This document shows positions 45,369-54,766 of a stretch of DNA of 64,000 nucleotides, in pieces. Within the stretch, counting starts at the first letter, position 1. Every line of letters begins with the position of its first letter. The notes below the pieces were generated by a model. The model saw only the letters and a list, made by a program, of their open reading frames with translations, did no database searches and was not told the DNA's origin. Location of the stretch: the NCBI RefSeq assembly GCF_020010905.1, contig NZ_JAGJBY010000002.1, forward strand, positions 62,001 through 126,000, read 5' to 3'. The translations under genes and the position numbers were made by a program. The DNA comes from Streptomyces acidiscabies (GTDB lineage Bacteria > Actinomycetota > Actinomycetes > Streptomycetales > Streptomycetaceae).

Positions 45369-46778
45369 CTACCGGCGGTCCTCCTCGCTCTGGGGGGCCT
45401 GTCGGCGACGCGAGCGCGGGAGCACGCGCAGGGCGTCCCCTATGTCGGCGACTTCCACGACCTTCATCCCGGCCGGGACCTTCCCCGGGTCGCCCGGCAC
45501 CAGCGCGTGCGTGAAGCCCAGACGGTGCGCCTCCGAGAGCCTGCGCTGCACGCCGGTCACCCGGCGCACCTCGCCCGCCAGGCCCACCTCGCCGATCGCC
45601 ACCAGGTTCTTCGGCAGCGGGGTGTCGCTCGCGGCAGACGCCAGCGCGAGGGCGATCGCCAGGTCCGCGGCCGGCTCCGACAGGCGTACGCCGCCCACCG
45701 TCGCCGAGTAGATGTCTCGCTTGCCCAGCGCGCTGATCCGGCCGCGCTGCTCCAGGACCGCCAGCATCATCGACACCCGCGACGTCTCCAGGCCCGACGT
45801 CGTCCGGCGCGGGGTGGGGATCTGCGTGTCCACGGTCAGCGCCTGCACCTCCGCGACCAGCGGGCGGCGGCCCTCCAGAGTGACCGTCAGACACGTGCCC
45901 GGCACCGGCTCGGCGCGGCGGGTCAGGAACAGGCCGCTGGGGTCCGCGAGGCCCGTGATCCCCTCGTCGTGCAGCTCGAAGCAGCCGACCTCGTCCGTCG
46001 CGCCGTAGCGGTTCTTGACGCCCCGCACCAGGCGCAGGCGCGCGTGCCGGTCGCCCTCGAAGGACAGGACCACGTCCACCAGGTGCTCCAGCAGGCGCGG
46101 GCCCGCGATCGCGCCGTCCTTCGTGACATGGCCCACCAGGAGCGTCGACATGCCGCGCTCCTTCGAGACGCGGATCAGGGCACTGGCCACCTCGCGCACC
46201 TGCGCCATGCCGCCCGGGGCGCCGTCGATCTCCGGGGAGGCGATCGTCTGCACCGAGTCCAGGATCAGCAGCGACGGCTTCACCGCGTCCAGGTGGCCCA
46301 GGACCGCCGCCAGGTCCGTCTCCGCCGCCAGGTACAGGTCGTCGGCCAGCGCGCCGATGCGGTCCGCGCGCAGGCGCACCTGGCTCGCCGACTCCTCGCC
46401 CGTCACGTACAGCGTGCGGTGCTCGTCGCTCGCCGACTTCGCCGCGACATCCAGCAGCAGCGTCGACTTGCCCACGCCGGGCTCGCCCGCGAGGAGCACC
46501 ACCGCGCCGGGGACCAGGCCGCCGCCCAGCACGCGGTCCAGCTCCGGCACACCCGTCGTCCGCGCCGTCGCCTGCCTGCCGTCCACCTGGCCGATCGGCA
46601 GCGCGGAGGACGTCACCCGGCCCGGCGCCGTCGTGCGCACCGCCGGCGCGCCGTACTCCTCGACCGTCCCCCACGCCTGGCACTCCGGGCACCGGCCGAG
46701 CCACTTGGCCGTCTGCCAGCCGCATTCCGTGCAGCGGTAGGAGGGACGGTCCTTGGTGGTCTTCGTACGGGCAGCCAT
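45369..46778 (-). CDS. radA: DNA repair protein RadA
   Basis: 469 residues. N-terminal C4 zinc finger CTECGWQTAKWLGRCPEC, RecA-like ATPase with GEPGVGKSTL and SLLILDSVQTI, the RadA motif as KNRYG (KNRFG in most), and a Lon-like C-terminal domain (LPKNLVAIGEVGLAGEVR). Processes recombination intermediates with RecA. Start ATG 46778; the nearest GGAGG is about 13 bases further up. Confidence 0.95.
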   Translation of the reverse strand: MAARTKTTKDRPSYRCTECGWQTAKWLGRCPECQAWGTVEEYGAPAVRTTAPGRVTSSALPIGQVDGRQATARTTGVPELDRVLGGGLVPGAVVLLAGEPGVGKSTLLLDVAAKSASDEHRTLYVTGEESASQVRLRADRIGALADDLYLAAETDLAAVLGHLDAVKPSLLILDSVQTIASPEIDGAPGGMAQVREVASALIRVSKERGMSTLLVGHVTKDGAIAGPRLLEHLVDVVLSFEGDRHARLRLVRGVKNRYGATDEVGCFELHDEGITGLADPSGLFLTRRAEPVPGTCLTVTLEGRRPLVAEVQALTVDTQIPTPRRTTSGLETSRVSMMLAVLEQRGRISALGKRDIYSATVGGVRLSEPAADLAIALALASAASDTPLPKNLVAIGEVGLAGEVRRVTGVQRRLSEAHRLGFTHALVPGDPGKVPAGMKVVEVADIGDALRVLPRSRRRQAPQSEEDRR

Positions 46779-46978
46779 GGGAGGAACGGTAACCTCCGGC
46801 ACCGACAGCGCGGCCGGCCTGTGGACAACCGAGGGCGCGAACCGGTCGCGTCACCCCGGGAAACGGCCACGGGAGAGCGCCCGGTGTCCCCTATTGAGGG
46901 ATCGTTTCACCCGTATGGATTAAAAGGGCTCAAGGTTCGGGATCGGGGCGTCGCGAGGCGCCTACGGTCGCACGGGTG

Positions 46979-48637
46979 ATGAGCACGAGTCCGGAGACCT
47001 CGCCCCGTACGACCGGCGCGCACCGGGAGCGACGGGAGGCGCGTGACCGTGAGGCGGCGCACACGCTGGCCGAGCGCCCGCCCGCGCGCTACGAGCCGTA
47101 CCTCGACGGCCTGTTCACGTACTGCCTGGCCGTCCTGTGCGACCACGACGCGGCCGTCGCCACCCTCGGGGACGCGCTGGCCTTCGCCGAGCGGCGCGGG
47201 CACCGGATGCCGGACGAGGGCGGCGAGCTGCGGGCCTGGCTGTACGCGCTCGCGCGCTGGTCGTGTCTGCGGCGGCTGACGCAGGCCAAGCAGAAACGTC
47301 ATGCCTCCGGGGAGCGGACCGAGGCGCCCGCGCCTGACGACGCCGACCACGCAGTCCGGGAGCAGCAGCGCCGCGAACTCGCCCTGCTCGCCTGGCCGGA
47401 GGCCGCCGGCACCAGCCCGGAGCAGCGCGAGGCGCTCGAACTCGCCGTACGGCACCGGCTCAGCGCGCCCGAGGTCGCCGCCGTCCTCGGCAAGGAGCCC
47501 GCCGCCACGCGCGAGCTGCTCTCCTCCGCCGCCTGCGAGGTCGAGCGCACGCGCGCGGCGCTCGCCGTCGTCGAGACCGGCGACTGCCCCGGCGTCGCCC
47601 GCCTCGCCGACGGCCACCACCTGGTGCTCAGCGCGGCCCTGCGGCGCGAACTCGTCCGGCACGTCGACGACTGCCCGCGCTGCCGGCGGGCCGCAGAGCG
47701 CGCCGTCCCCGGGCGCTGGCCCGGCGCGGCGGTGACGCCCGCCGAACTGCCCGTCCTGGAGGCGCCCCGTTCGGCGCTGTACGTCGCGATGTCGCACGTC
47801 TCGCGCGCGCGAGGCGTCGCCGCGCCCCGGTACGACCGGCGCGGGTTCCCCATGGACCCCAAGGACCGTGCCGCCCGGCGCGACCGGCTGCGCGCGCGTG
47901 CGGTGACGACGACCGTCGTCGCCACCGTCGTCGCCGCGCCGGTGCTCGCCCTGTGGGCCGCCTATCGAGGCGAGCCCCTCGGGGAGGGTGCCGAGGGCAG
48001 CGTCCCGCGCGCGAGCGAGGCGCAGCGGCCCGGCGCGCTCGGGGGTGAGGCGGGGGGCGACTACCAGAGCGCGGGCAACACGGGCGCGCGGTCCGGCGCT
48101 GATCGTGCGGACGGGGGGCGGCCCGACGTGTCCGTCGAGGTCATCAGCGTCACGGGCGCGGGCACGAAGGGGGCCGCGCGGCTCACCGTCACCGCCGCCG
48201 GGAGCGGCGACACGACCCTCGTCACGCTGACCGCCGCGCGCGACGGGGGGCCGGTGCGGTGGTCCGCCACGACCGGTTCCGCGTGGCTGTACCTCAGCAA
48301 GTCCTCCGGGACCCTCGACCCCGGTGAGTCGATCACCGTCAAGATCTACGTCGACCCTCTCCGCGAGCCCTCCGGCGCCTGGCACGCGCGCGTGGCGATC
48401 GCTCCGGCGGGCGCGATCGTCTCGATCACCGGGTACGGACCCGTCCCGAGCACCCCCGGCACGCCGCCCCCGTCGTCCGGCCCGTCCCCGACACCGACCG
48501 CCTCACCGTCGCCCTCGGCCACTGCGAGCACGCCGCCGACGAACTCTCCCGAACCGTCCCCGAGCGAGTCGTCCGCCGACCCCGGGAGCCCGTCGCCGTC
48601 GGAGGGCGGCGGGGAGCCGACGCCGGCGGCTTCGTAG
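46979..48637 (+). CDS. ECF-sigma-like / zinc anti-sigma / BACON fusion membrane protein
   Basis: About 552 residues. Residues 40-105 resemble sigma region 2 (YLDGLFTYCLAVLCDHDAAV to RAWLYALARWSCLRRL) and 135-192 region 4 (SPEQREALELAVRHRLSAPE). A zinc anti-sigma pattern follows: Cys203, His228-x3-Cys232-x2-Cys235. One membrane span at about 309-328 leads to an external BACON-type beta domain (about 385-485) and a Pro/Ser tail. A regulator with its sensing domain outside is likely; no function is established. GTG 46976 and ATG 46979 are both possible starts. Divergent from radA. Confidence 0.82.
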   Translation: MSTSPETSPRTTGAHRERREARDREAAHTLAERPPARYEPYLDGLFTYCLAVLCDHDAAVATLGDALAFAERRGHRMPDEGGELRAWLYALARWSCLRRLTQAKQKRHASGERTEAPAPDDADHAVREQQRRELALLAWPEAAGTSPEQREALELAVRHRLSAPEVAAVLGKEPAATRELLSSAACEVERTRAALAVVETGDCPGVARLADGHHLVLSAALRRELVRHVDDCPRCRRAAERAVPGRWPGAAVTPAELPVLEAPRSALYVAMSHVSRARGVAAPRYDRRGFPMDPKDRAARRDRLRARAVTTTVVATVVAAPVLALWAAYRGEPLGEGAEGSVPRASEAQRPGALGGEAGGDYQSAGNTGARSGADRADGGRPDVSVEVISVTGAGTKGAARLTVTAAGSGDTTLVTLTAARDGGPVRWSATTGSAWLYLSKSSGTLDPGESITVKIYVDPLREPSGAWHARVAIAPAGAIVSITGYGPVPSTPGTPPPSSGPSPTPTASPSPSATASTPPTNSPEPSPSESSADPGSPSPSEGGGEPTPAAS

Positions 48638-48840
48638 GGGGCCGGCAGGGGCTCACCCGCCCGCCGTCCTCCCCGCGCGTACGCGCGATGCCCCCGACAC
48701 CCGGCCCTCGCGCGCGTGTCCGCCCCCCTGCGCCCGGTTTGACGTAAATGTGGGCCGGGCTCGGGTGTGGGGTGCTGTGGTGCGGGAATTCGCAAGGAGG
48801 CGTATGCGCGCGGGGGAGAGGGGGACCGGTGGGCGGATGG

Positions 48841-49719
48841 TCAGGGGGTCGGGTCCGCGGGGTGGGGGGCCACCAGGGGGAGGTGGGAGGCCAGGCGGGC
48901 CTCGCAGAGCTCGACGAGGCGGTCGTAGCCGGCCTTGCCCATCAGCTCCGTCAGTTCGGGGCGGTACGTGACGTAGACGGGGTCTCCCGCGCCGTGCGCG
49001 GACGTCGCGGAGGTGCACCACCAGTGGAGGTCGTGGCCGCCGGGACCCCAGCCGCGGCGGTCGTACTCGCCGATGGAGACCTGGAGGATCCGGGTGTCGT
49101 CGGGGCGGTCGATCCAGTCGTACGTCCGGCGCACGGGCAGCTGCCAGCAGACGTCCGGCTTGGTCTCCAGGGGCTCACGGCCCTCCTGGAGCGCCAGGAT
49201 GTGCAGCGAGCACCCCGCGCCGCCCGCGAAGCCGGGACGGTTCTGGAAGATGCAGGAGCCGTTGTACGGGCGCGTCTGGCGGGAGCCCTCGTCGTCCTTG
49301 GAGACCCAGCCGCCGCTCTGCCCCTCGGCGTGGTGCTGCCAGATCTCGGGCGTGAGCCGCGCCACATACCCGGCGACGCGCTTCTCGTCCTCGGCGTCGG
49401 AGAAGTGGGCGCCCAGCGTGCAGCAGCCGTCGTCCGCGCGGCCCGCCTGGATGCCCTGGCAGCCGCTGCCGAAGATGCAGGTCCAGCGGGAGGTCAGCCA
49501 GGTCAGGTCGCAGCGGAAGATCTGCTCGTCGTCCGCGGGATCCGGGAACTCGACCCACGCGCGCGCGAAGTCGAGCCCCTTCTCGTCGCTCTTCAGAGCC
49601 TGCTTCTTCGATGACTTCGCCGGCGAAGAACTCCCCGACGACGCGCCCGCCTTGTCGCCCTTGGGTGACTTCTCCGGCTTTTCCCGGTTCTCGCTCTTCG
49701 CCTTTTTCGTCTTTGGCAC
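48841..49719 (-). CDS. Cys/His-rich conserved protein
   Basis: 292 residues; first 60 are Lys/Ser/Glu-rich. The rest has about ten Cys in conserved-looking places (FRCDLTWLTSRWTCIFGSGC, ADDGCCTLGAHF, NGSCIFQNRPGFAGGAGCSL, DVCWQLP, HWWCTS), suggesting a bound zinc or iron-sulfur centre. I recognise it as an actinobacterial conserved protein but not its function. Start GTG 49719 (VPKTKKAK). Divergent from the Ppx/GppA gene, 83 bases apart. Confidence 0.75.
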   Translation of the reverse strand: MPKTKKAKSENREKPEKSPKGDKAGASSGSSSPAKSSKKQALKSDEKGLDFARAWVEFPDPADDEQIFRCDLTWLTSRWTCIFGSGCQGIQAGRADDGCCTLGAHFSDAEDEKRVAGYVARLTPEIWQHHAEGQSGGWVSKDDEGSRQTRPYNGSCIFQNRPGFAGGAGCSLHILALQEGREPLETKPDVCWQLPVRRTYDWIDRPDDTRILQVSIGEYDRRGWGPGGHDLHWWCTSATSAHGAGDPVYVTYRPELTELMGKAGYDRLVELCEARLASHLPLVAPHPADPTP

Positions 49720-49802
49720 GGGACCAGGGTAAGTCGCCGCGGCCGTCTCACGGCACAGACGGAGGGACGGAGGACGGAGCCACTGGCAGTAGCGTTCTTT
49801 AC

Positions 49803-50735
49803 ATGAGACTCGGTGTCCTCGACGTGGGATCGAACACGGTGCATCTGCTGGTGGTGGACGCACACCCGGGCGCGCGCCCGCTGCCCGCGCACTCGCACAA
49901 GGCGGAGCTGCGCCTCGCCCAACTCCTCGACGCGGACGGGGCGATCGGCCCCGACGGCGTCGACAGGCTCGTCGGCGTCGTCCAGGACGCGCTCCAGGCC
50001 GCCGAGGACAAGGGCGTCGAGGACCTCCTGCCGTTCGCCACGTCCGCCGTGCGCGAGGCCAGCAACGCGGACGACGTCCTCGCGCGCGTGCACGAGGAGA
50101 CCGGCGTCGAACTCCAGGTCCTGACCGGCGCGGAGGAGGCCCGGCTGACCTTCCTCGCGGCCCGCCGCTGGTTCGGCTGGTCCGCCGGCAAGCTGCTCGT
50201 CCTCGACATCGGCGGCGGCTCCCTGGAGATCGCCTACGGCATCGACGAGGAGCCCGACGCGGCCGTCTCCCTCCCGCTCGGCGCGGGCCGCCTCACCGCC
50301 GGCTGGCTGCCGGGCGACCCGCCGGGAGCGGAGCCCATAAGGGCGCTACGGCGCCATGCGCGCGCGCAGATCGCCCGTACGGTCGGTGAGTTCAGCCGCT
50401 TCGGTGCCCCCGACCACGTCGTCGCGACGTCCAAGACGTTCAAGCAGCTCGCCCGCATCGCCGGCGCCGCGCGCTCCACCGACGGCCTCTACGCGCAGCG
50501 CGAACTCAAGCGCGAGTCCCTCGAAGCGTGGGTGCCCCGGCTCGCCGGCATGACCGTCGCCCAGCGCGCCGAACTCCCCGGCGTCTCCGAGGGCCGCGCC
50601 GGCCAGCTCCTCGCCGGAGCCCTCGTCGCGGAGGGCGTCATGGACCTCTTCGGCGTCGAGACCCTGGAGATCTGCCCCTGGGCGCTGCGCGAAGGGGTCA
50701 TCCTGCGGCGGCTGGACCACATGCCGGCGGTGTAG
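49803..50735 (+). CDS. Ppx/GppA family phosphatase
   Basis: 310 residues, single ASKHA module: VLDVGSNTVHLLVVD, PFATSAVREASNADDVL, TGAEEARLTFLAAR and VLDIGGGSLEIAYG. Family members hydrolyse exopolyphosphate or pppGpp. The C-terminal HD-like domain of E. coli PPX is absent, as in the short actinobacterial Ppx1/Ppx2 type. ATG start. Confidence 0.9.
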   Translation: MRLGVLDVGSNTVHLLVVDAHPGARPLPAHSHKAELRLAQLLDADGAIGPDGVDRLVGVVQDALQAAEDKGVEDLLPFATSAVREASNADDVLARVHEETGVELQVLTGAEEARLTFLAARRWFGWSAGKLLVLDIGGGSLEIAYGIDEEPDAAVSLPLGAGRLTAGWLPGDPPGAEPIRALRRHARAQIARTVGEFSRFGAPDHVVATSKTFKQLARIAGAARSTDGLYAQRELKRESLEAWVPRLAGMTVAQRAELPGVSEGRAGQLLAGALVAEGVMDLFGVETLEICPWALREGVILRRLDHMPAV

Positions 50736-50995
50736 CGCGGGCGGGGCGCGTGCGGTGGTGCGAGGCGCGCGCAGTGCGTGAAGTGCGCCACCCTTGCTCC
50801 GCCCGGCTTCCCCGGCCGAAGGGCGCGCCTCGCGCACGCGCGGGTCCGTACGGCCGGCCCCTCTGTCCCTGTTCGGAGGGCGTCCGGGTGCCGGGACCGG
50901 CCTCACGCGTGTGCGCGTGGTCGGAAGCAGGGGCTCGCGGAGGGAGCCCGGGGACCCGGCCTCGGTGCCCGGCGGGGCCCCGTACGCTGTCCCTC

Positions 50996-51820
50996 GTGGC
51001 AGAACCAGTGGTGCGCATCCCGGATGCGAAGGTCGCTCTGTCCACGGCCTCGGTGTATCCGGAGTCGACGGCGACGGCCTTCGAGATCGCCGCGCGCCTC
51101 GGGTACGACGGGGTCGAGGTGATGGTGTGGAACGACCCCGTGAGTCAGGACGTCGAGGCGCTCAGGCGGCTCAGTGACTACCACCGGATGCCGATCCTCG
51201 CCGTCCACGCGCCCTGTCTGCTGATCACGCAGCGGGTCTGGTCGACCGACCCCTGGACCAAGCTCCAGCGCGCACGCGCGGCGGCCGAGAAGCTCGGGGC
51301 GAGCACGGTCGTCGTACACCCGCCGTTTCGCTGGCAGCGCCAGTACGCGCGGGACTTCGTCCAGGGGATCTGGCGGATGGCCGACGAGACGGACGTCCGG
51401 TTCGCCGTCGAGAACATGTACCCCTGGCGCTATCGGGACCGCGAGATGCTCGCGTACGCGCCCGACTGGGACGTCACCAAGGACGACTACCGGCACTTCA
51501 CGATCGACCTCAGCCACGCGGCGACGTCCCGTACCGAGGCGATGGACATGGTCGACCGGATGGGCGACCGCCTCGGGCACGTCCACCTGGCCGACGGCCT
51601 CGGCTCCAACAAGGACGAGCACCTGGTCCCGGGCCGCGGCACCCAGCCCTGCGCGGAACTCCTGGAGCGCCTGGCCCTCACGGGCTTCGACGGCCACGTC
51701 GTCATCGAGGTCAACACGCGCCGCGCGATGTCCGCCGCGGAACGCGAGGCCGACCTGGCGGAGGCCCTCGCCTTCACCCGCCTCCACCTCGCCTCGGCGC
51801 TGAAGGTCCCCCGCAGATGA
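50996..51820 (+). CDS. sugar phosphate isomerase/epimerase-like TIM barrel
   Basis: 274 residues, xylose-isomerase-like (AP endonuclease 2 fold): ALSTASVYPESTATAFEIAARLGYDGVEVM, HAPCLL, VVHPPF, FAVENMYPW, IDLSHAA and GHVHLADGLGSNKDEHLVPG give the metal-binding Glu, Asp and His positions. The substrate is unknown. GTG start with TACGCT 8-13 bases upstream, possibly leaderless. Overlaps the TetR gene by ATGA. Confidence 0.85.
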   Translation: MAEPVVRIPDAKVALSTASVYPESTATAFEIAARLGYDGVEVMVWNDPVSQDVEALRRLSDYHRMPILAVHAPCLLITQRVWSTDPWTKLQRARAAAEKLGASTVVVHPPFRWQRQYARDFVQGIWRMADETDVRFAVENMYPWRYRDREMLAYAPDWDVTKDDYRHFTIDLSHAATSRTEAMDMVDRMGDRLGHVHLADGLGSNKDEHLVPGRGTQPCAELLERLALTGFDGHVVIEVNTRRAMSAAEREADLAEALAFTRLHLASALKVPRR

Positions 51821-52671
51821 CCGACGGCACACCCGCCCCGCCGCCCCCGGAGCGGCCGGCGGAACCGGCCACGCGCCTCACCCCGGGCAACGACCCCGCC
51901 AAGGCCCCTCAGGCCGCCCCAGACGCCCCGTCAGCCCCCGAGGCACCCCCCGGCACCCCGGCGTCTCCTCAAGCTGCTCAGCCCGCCTCAGACGCCCCGC
52001 GAGCCTCCGAGGCATCCGCCACCACCCCCGCAGCCCCCGAAGTCCCCCAAGGCCCCCCTGAGCCCCCCTCAACCCCCCGCCGCCGAGGCCGCCCCCGCCT
52101 TACCGAGGCCGCGACCGGTGAGACGCGGGAGAAGATCCTCGCCGTCGCCCGGGAGGAGTTCTCCGAGCGCGGGTACGAGAAGACGTCCGTACGCGGCATC
52201 GCCAAGGCCGCCGGCGTCGACTCCGCCCTCGTGCACCACTACTTCGGCACCAAGGAGCAGATGTTCGGGGCGGCGGTCGAGGACGCCGTCGGGCCCGTGC
52301 TGAACGCGCCGGACCTCCTCGTCGACGTCCCGCTCGAAGAGACCGGCGAGCGGTTCGCGCGGTTCGTGTTCGGGGTCTGGGAGAACCCGACGACCCGTAC
52401 GCCGCTGCTCGCGATCCTGCGTTCCGCGGTCACCAACGAGACCGCCGCCGCCGTCTTCCGCCGCCTGATCGCCTCCCAGCTCCTGCGCCGCGTCGCCGCG
52501 CGCGTGGACCTGCCCGACGCGGAACTCCGCGCGGAACTCGCCGCCGCGCAGCTCGTCGGCTGCGCGCTGCTCCGGTACGTCATCAAGGTCGAGCCGCTCG
52601 CCTCGGCGGACGTGGAACAGCTCATCGCGCGCGTGGCACCCGTCGTACAGGGCCACCTGACCGCGCCGTGA
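51817..52671 (+). CDS. TetR-family regulator with long Pro/Ala N-terminal extension
   Basis: 284 residues. The HTH (REKILAVAREEFSERGYEKT, SVRGIAKAAGVDSALVHHYF, GTKEQMFGAAVEDAV) only begins near residue 103; before it come about 85 residues of Pro/Ala/Ser/Glu and a basic RRRGRPRL. The normal family has the HTH within the first 30 residues. Start coupled by ATGA to the isomerase gene, but a later start before RRRGRPRL cannot be excluded. ilvD follows. Confidence 0.88.
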   Translation: MTDGTPAPPPPERPAEPATRLTPGNDPAKAPQAAPDAPSAPEAPPGTPASPQAAQPASDAPRASEASATTPAAPEVPQGPPEPPSTPRRRGRPRLTEAATGETREKILAVAREEFSERGYEKTSVRGIAKAAGVDSALVHHYFGTKEQMFGAAVEDAVGPVLNAPDLLVDVPLEETGERFARFVFGVWENPTTRTPLLAILRSAVTNETAAAVFRRLIASQLLRRVAARVDLPDAELRAELAAAQLVGCALLRYVIKVEPLASADVEQLIARVAPVVQGHLTAP

Positions 52672-52813
52672 GGCGCACCTGACAACCCCGCTCCACGCCC
52701 GACACCGCCCAGCCCCGAGATGTACATCCCGCATTCCGGACGCCCCGTCCCGCCCTCTGGATGACCGGCGTACGCTCGATGACAGCCCTATCTGCCTGAA
52801 GGAGCGAGCGACG

Positions 52814-54667
52814 ATGCCCGAGCTGAGGTCCCGCACAGTCACCCACGGCCGCAACATGGCAGGCGCACGCGCGCTGATGCGGGCGTCCGGTGTACCCGGC
52901 GCGGACATCGGCCGGAAGCCGATCATCGCGGTGGCGAACAGCTTCACGGAGTTCGTGCCGGGGCACACGCACCTCCAGCCGGTCGGCCGGATCGTCAGCG
53001 AGGCGATCGTCGCGGCCGGCGGCATCCCGCGCGAGTTCAACACGATCGCCGTGGACGACGGCATCGCGATGGGCCACGGCGGGATGCTCTACAGCCTGCC
53101 CTCGCGCGACCTGATCGCGGACAGCGTCGAGTACATGGTCGAGGCGCACTGCGCGGACGCGCTGGTGTGCATCTCCAACTGCGACAAGATCACCCCGGGG
53201 ATGCTGAACGCGGCCCTCAGGCTGAACATCCCGACGGTGTTCGTCTCCGGCGGCCCGATGGAGTCCGGCCGCGCGACCCTGGTCGACGGCTCGGTCCGCA
53301 CGCTCGACCTGGTCGACGCGATCTCGGACGCGGTGAACGACAAGATCTCCGACGAGGACATCGCCCGCATCGAGGAGAACGCCTGCCCCACCTGCGGCTC
53401 GTGTTCCGGCATGTTCACCGCCAACTCGATGAACTGCCTGACCGAGGCGATCGGCCTCTCCCTGCCGGGCAACGGCTCCGTGCTGGCCACCCACACCGCG
53501 CGCAAGCAGTTGTACGTGGACGCCGCGCGGACGGTCATGGACATCACCCGCAGGTACTACGAGCAGGACGACACGACGGTACTGCCCCGTTCCGTCGCCT
53601 CCCTCGCGGCGTTCGAGAACGCGATGGCGCTCGACATCGCCATGGGCGGCTCGACGAACACGATCCTGCACCTGCTGGCCGCCGCCCAGGAGGCGGAGGT
53701 CCCCTTCGGCCTGGAGCAGATCGACGCGGTCTCCCGGCGCGTGCCGTGCCTCGCGAAGGTGGCCCCCAACGTCGCCAAGAACCGCACGTACTACATGGAG
53801 GACGTGCACCGCGCGGGAGGCATCCCGGCGCTGATGGGCGAGCTGCACCGCGCGGGCCTGCTGAACGAGGACGTGTACTCCGTCCACAGCCCCTCCCTGG
53901 CCGACTGGCTGAAGACCTGGGACGTCCGGGGCGGCTCGCCCTCCCCGGAGGCCGTCGAGCTGTGGCACGCCGCGCCCGGGTGCGTGCGCTCCGCCGAGGC
54001 GTTCTCCCAGTCGGAGCGCTGGGACACCCTCGACGAGGACGCCGAGGGCGGCTGCATCCGCTCCGCCGAGCACGCGTACTCCAAGGACGGCGGCCTGGCC
54101 GTCCTGAAGGGCAACCTGGCCGTCGACGGGGCCGTGGTGAAGACCGCGGGCGTCGACGAGTCCATCTGGACCTTCGAGGGCCCCGCGGTCGTCTGCGAGT
54201 CGCAGGAGGAGGCCGTCCAGAAGATCCTCCTCAAGGAGATCAAGGAGGGCGACGTCGTCGTCATCCGCTACGAGGGCCCCAAGGGCGGCCCCGGCATGCA
54301 GGAGATGCTCTACCCGACCTCGTACCTCAAGGGCCGCGGCCTCGGCAAGGCGTGCGCCCTGGTGACGGACGGCCGCTTCTCCGGCGGCACCTCGGGCCTG
54401 TCCATCGGCCACGCCTCCCCCGAGGCGGCCGGCGGCGGCACGATCGCCCTCGTCGAGGACGGCGACCGCATCCGCATCGACATCCCGGGCCGCTCGATCG
54501 AGCTCCTGGTGGACGACGCCGAACTGGCCCGCCGCGAGGCCGCCCTGAACGGCGTCTACGCCCCCAAGAACCGCGAACGCAAGGTCTCCGCCGCCCTGCG
54601 CGCGTACGCGGCGATGGCCACCAGCGCCGACAAGGGCGCCGTCCGCGACGTGTCCAAGCTGGGCTGA
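52814..54667 (+). CDS. ilvD: dihydroxy-acid dehydratase
   Basis: Third common step of branched-chain amino acid synthesis. 617 residues, E. coli length. Cluster ligands in SNCDKITPGM and CGSCSGMFTANSMNC, with NSFTEFVPGH at the place where the [2Fe-2S] subtype has its extra Cys, so the [4Fe-4S] type is expected. Also GGSTNTILHLLA and the C-terminal GRFSGGTSGLSIGHASPEA. ATG with GAAGGAG upstream. Confidence 0.97.
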   Translation: MPELRSRTVTHGRNMAGARALMRASGVPGADIGRKPIIAVANSFTEFVPGHTHLQPVGRIVSEAIVAAGGIPREFNTIAVDDGIAMGHGGMLYSLPSRDLIADSVEYMVEAHCADALVCISNCDKITPGMLNAALRLNIPTVFVSGGPMESGRATLVDGSVRTLDLVDAISDAVNDKISDEDIARIEENACPTCGSCSGMFTANSMNCLTEAIGLSLPGNGSVLATHTARKQLYVDAARTVMDITRRYYEQDDTTVLPRSVASLAAFENAMALDIAMGGSTNTILHLLAAAQEAEVPFGLEQIDAVSRRVPCLAKVAPNVAKNRTYYMEDVHRAGGIPALMGELHRAGLLNEDVYSVHSPSLADWLKTWDVRGGSPSPEAVELWHAAPGCVRSAEAFSQSERWDTLDEDAEGGCIRSAEHAYSKDGGLAVLKGNLAVDGAVVKTAGVDESIWTFEGPAVVCESQEEAVQKILLKEIKEGDVVVIRYEGPKGGPGMQEMLYPTSYLKGRGLGKACALVTDGRFSGGTSGLSIGHASPEAAGGGTIALVEDGDRIRIDIPGRSIELLVDDAELARREAALNGVYAPKNRERKVSAALRAYAAMATSADKGAVRDVSKLG

Positions 54668-54670
54668 CCG

Positions 54671-54694
54671 CTTTCGGTACGACTTTCGGTACGA
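54671..54694. repeat. 12-bp tandem duplication after ilvD
   Basis: CTTTCGGTACGA occurs twice, back to back (54671-54682, 54683-54694), between the ilvD stop and the hairpin. Confidence 0.85.
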
Positions 54695-54745
54695 CGGACC
54701 GGGGCCCCCTTCCGCTTCTGCGCGAAGGGGGCCCCGGTCCGTCGT
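54691..54745. terminator. long bidirectional terminator hairpin
   Basis: Perfect 22-bp stem (54691-54712 with 54724-54745) and 11-base loop between convergent ilvD and kinase genes. Confidence 0.9.
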
Positions 54746-54766
54746 CAAGGGAGCGCCGGCGTCGCC

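Noticed and set aside
46784..46802. GGAGG...CCTCC hairpin before radA as a ribosome-site switch
   Set aside because: Only 5 bp, and the GGAGG is far from the start; too weak to claim.
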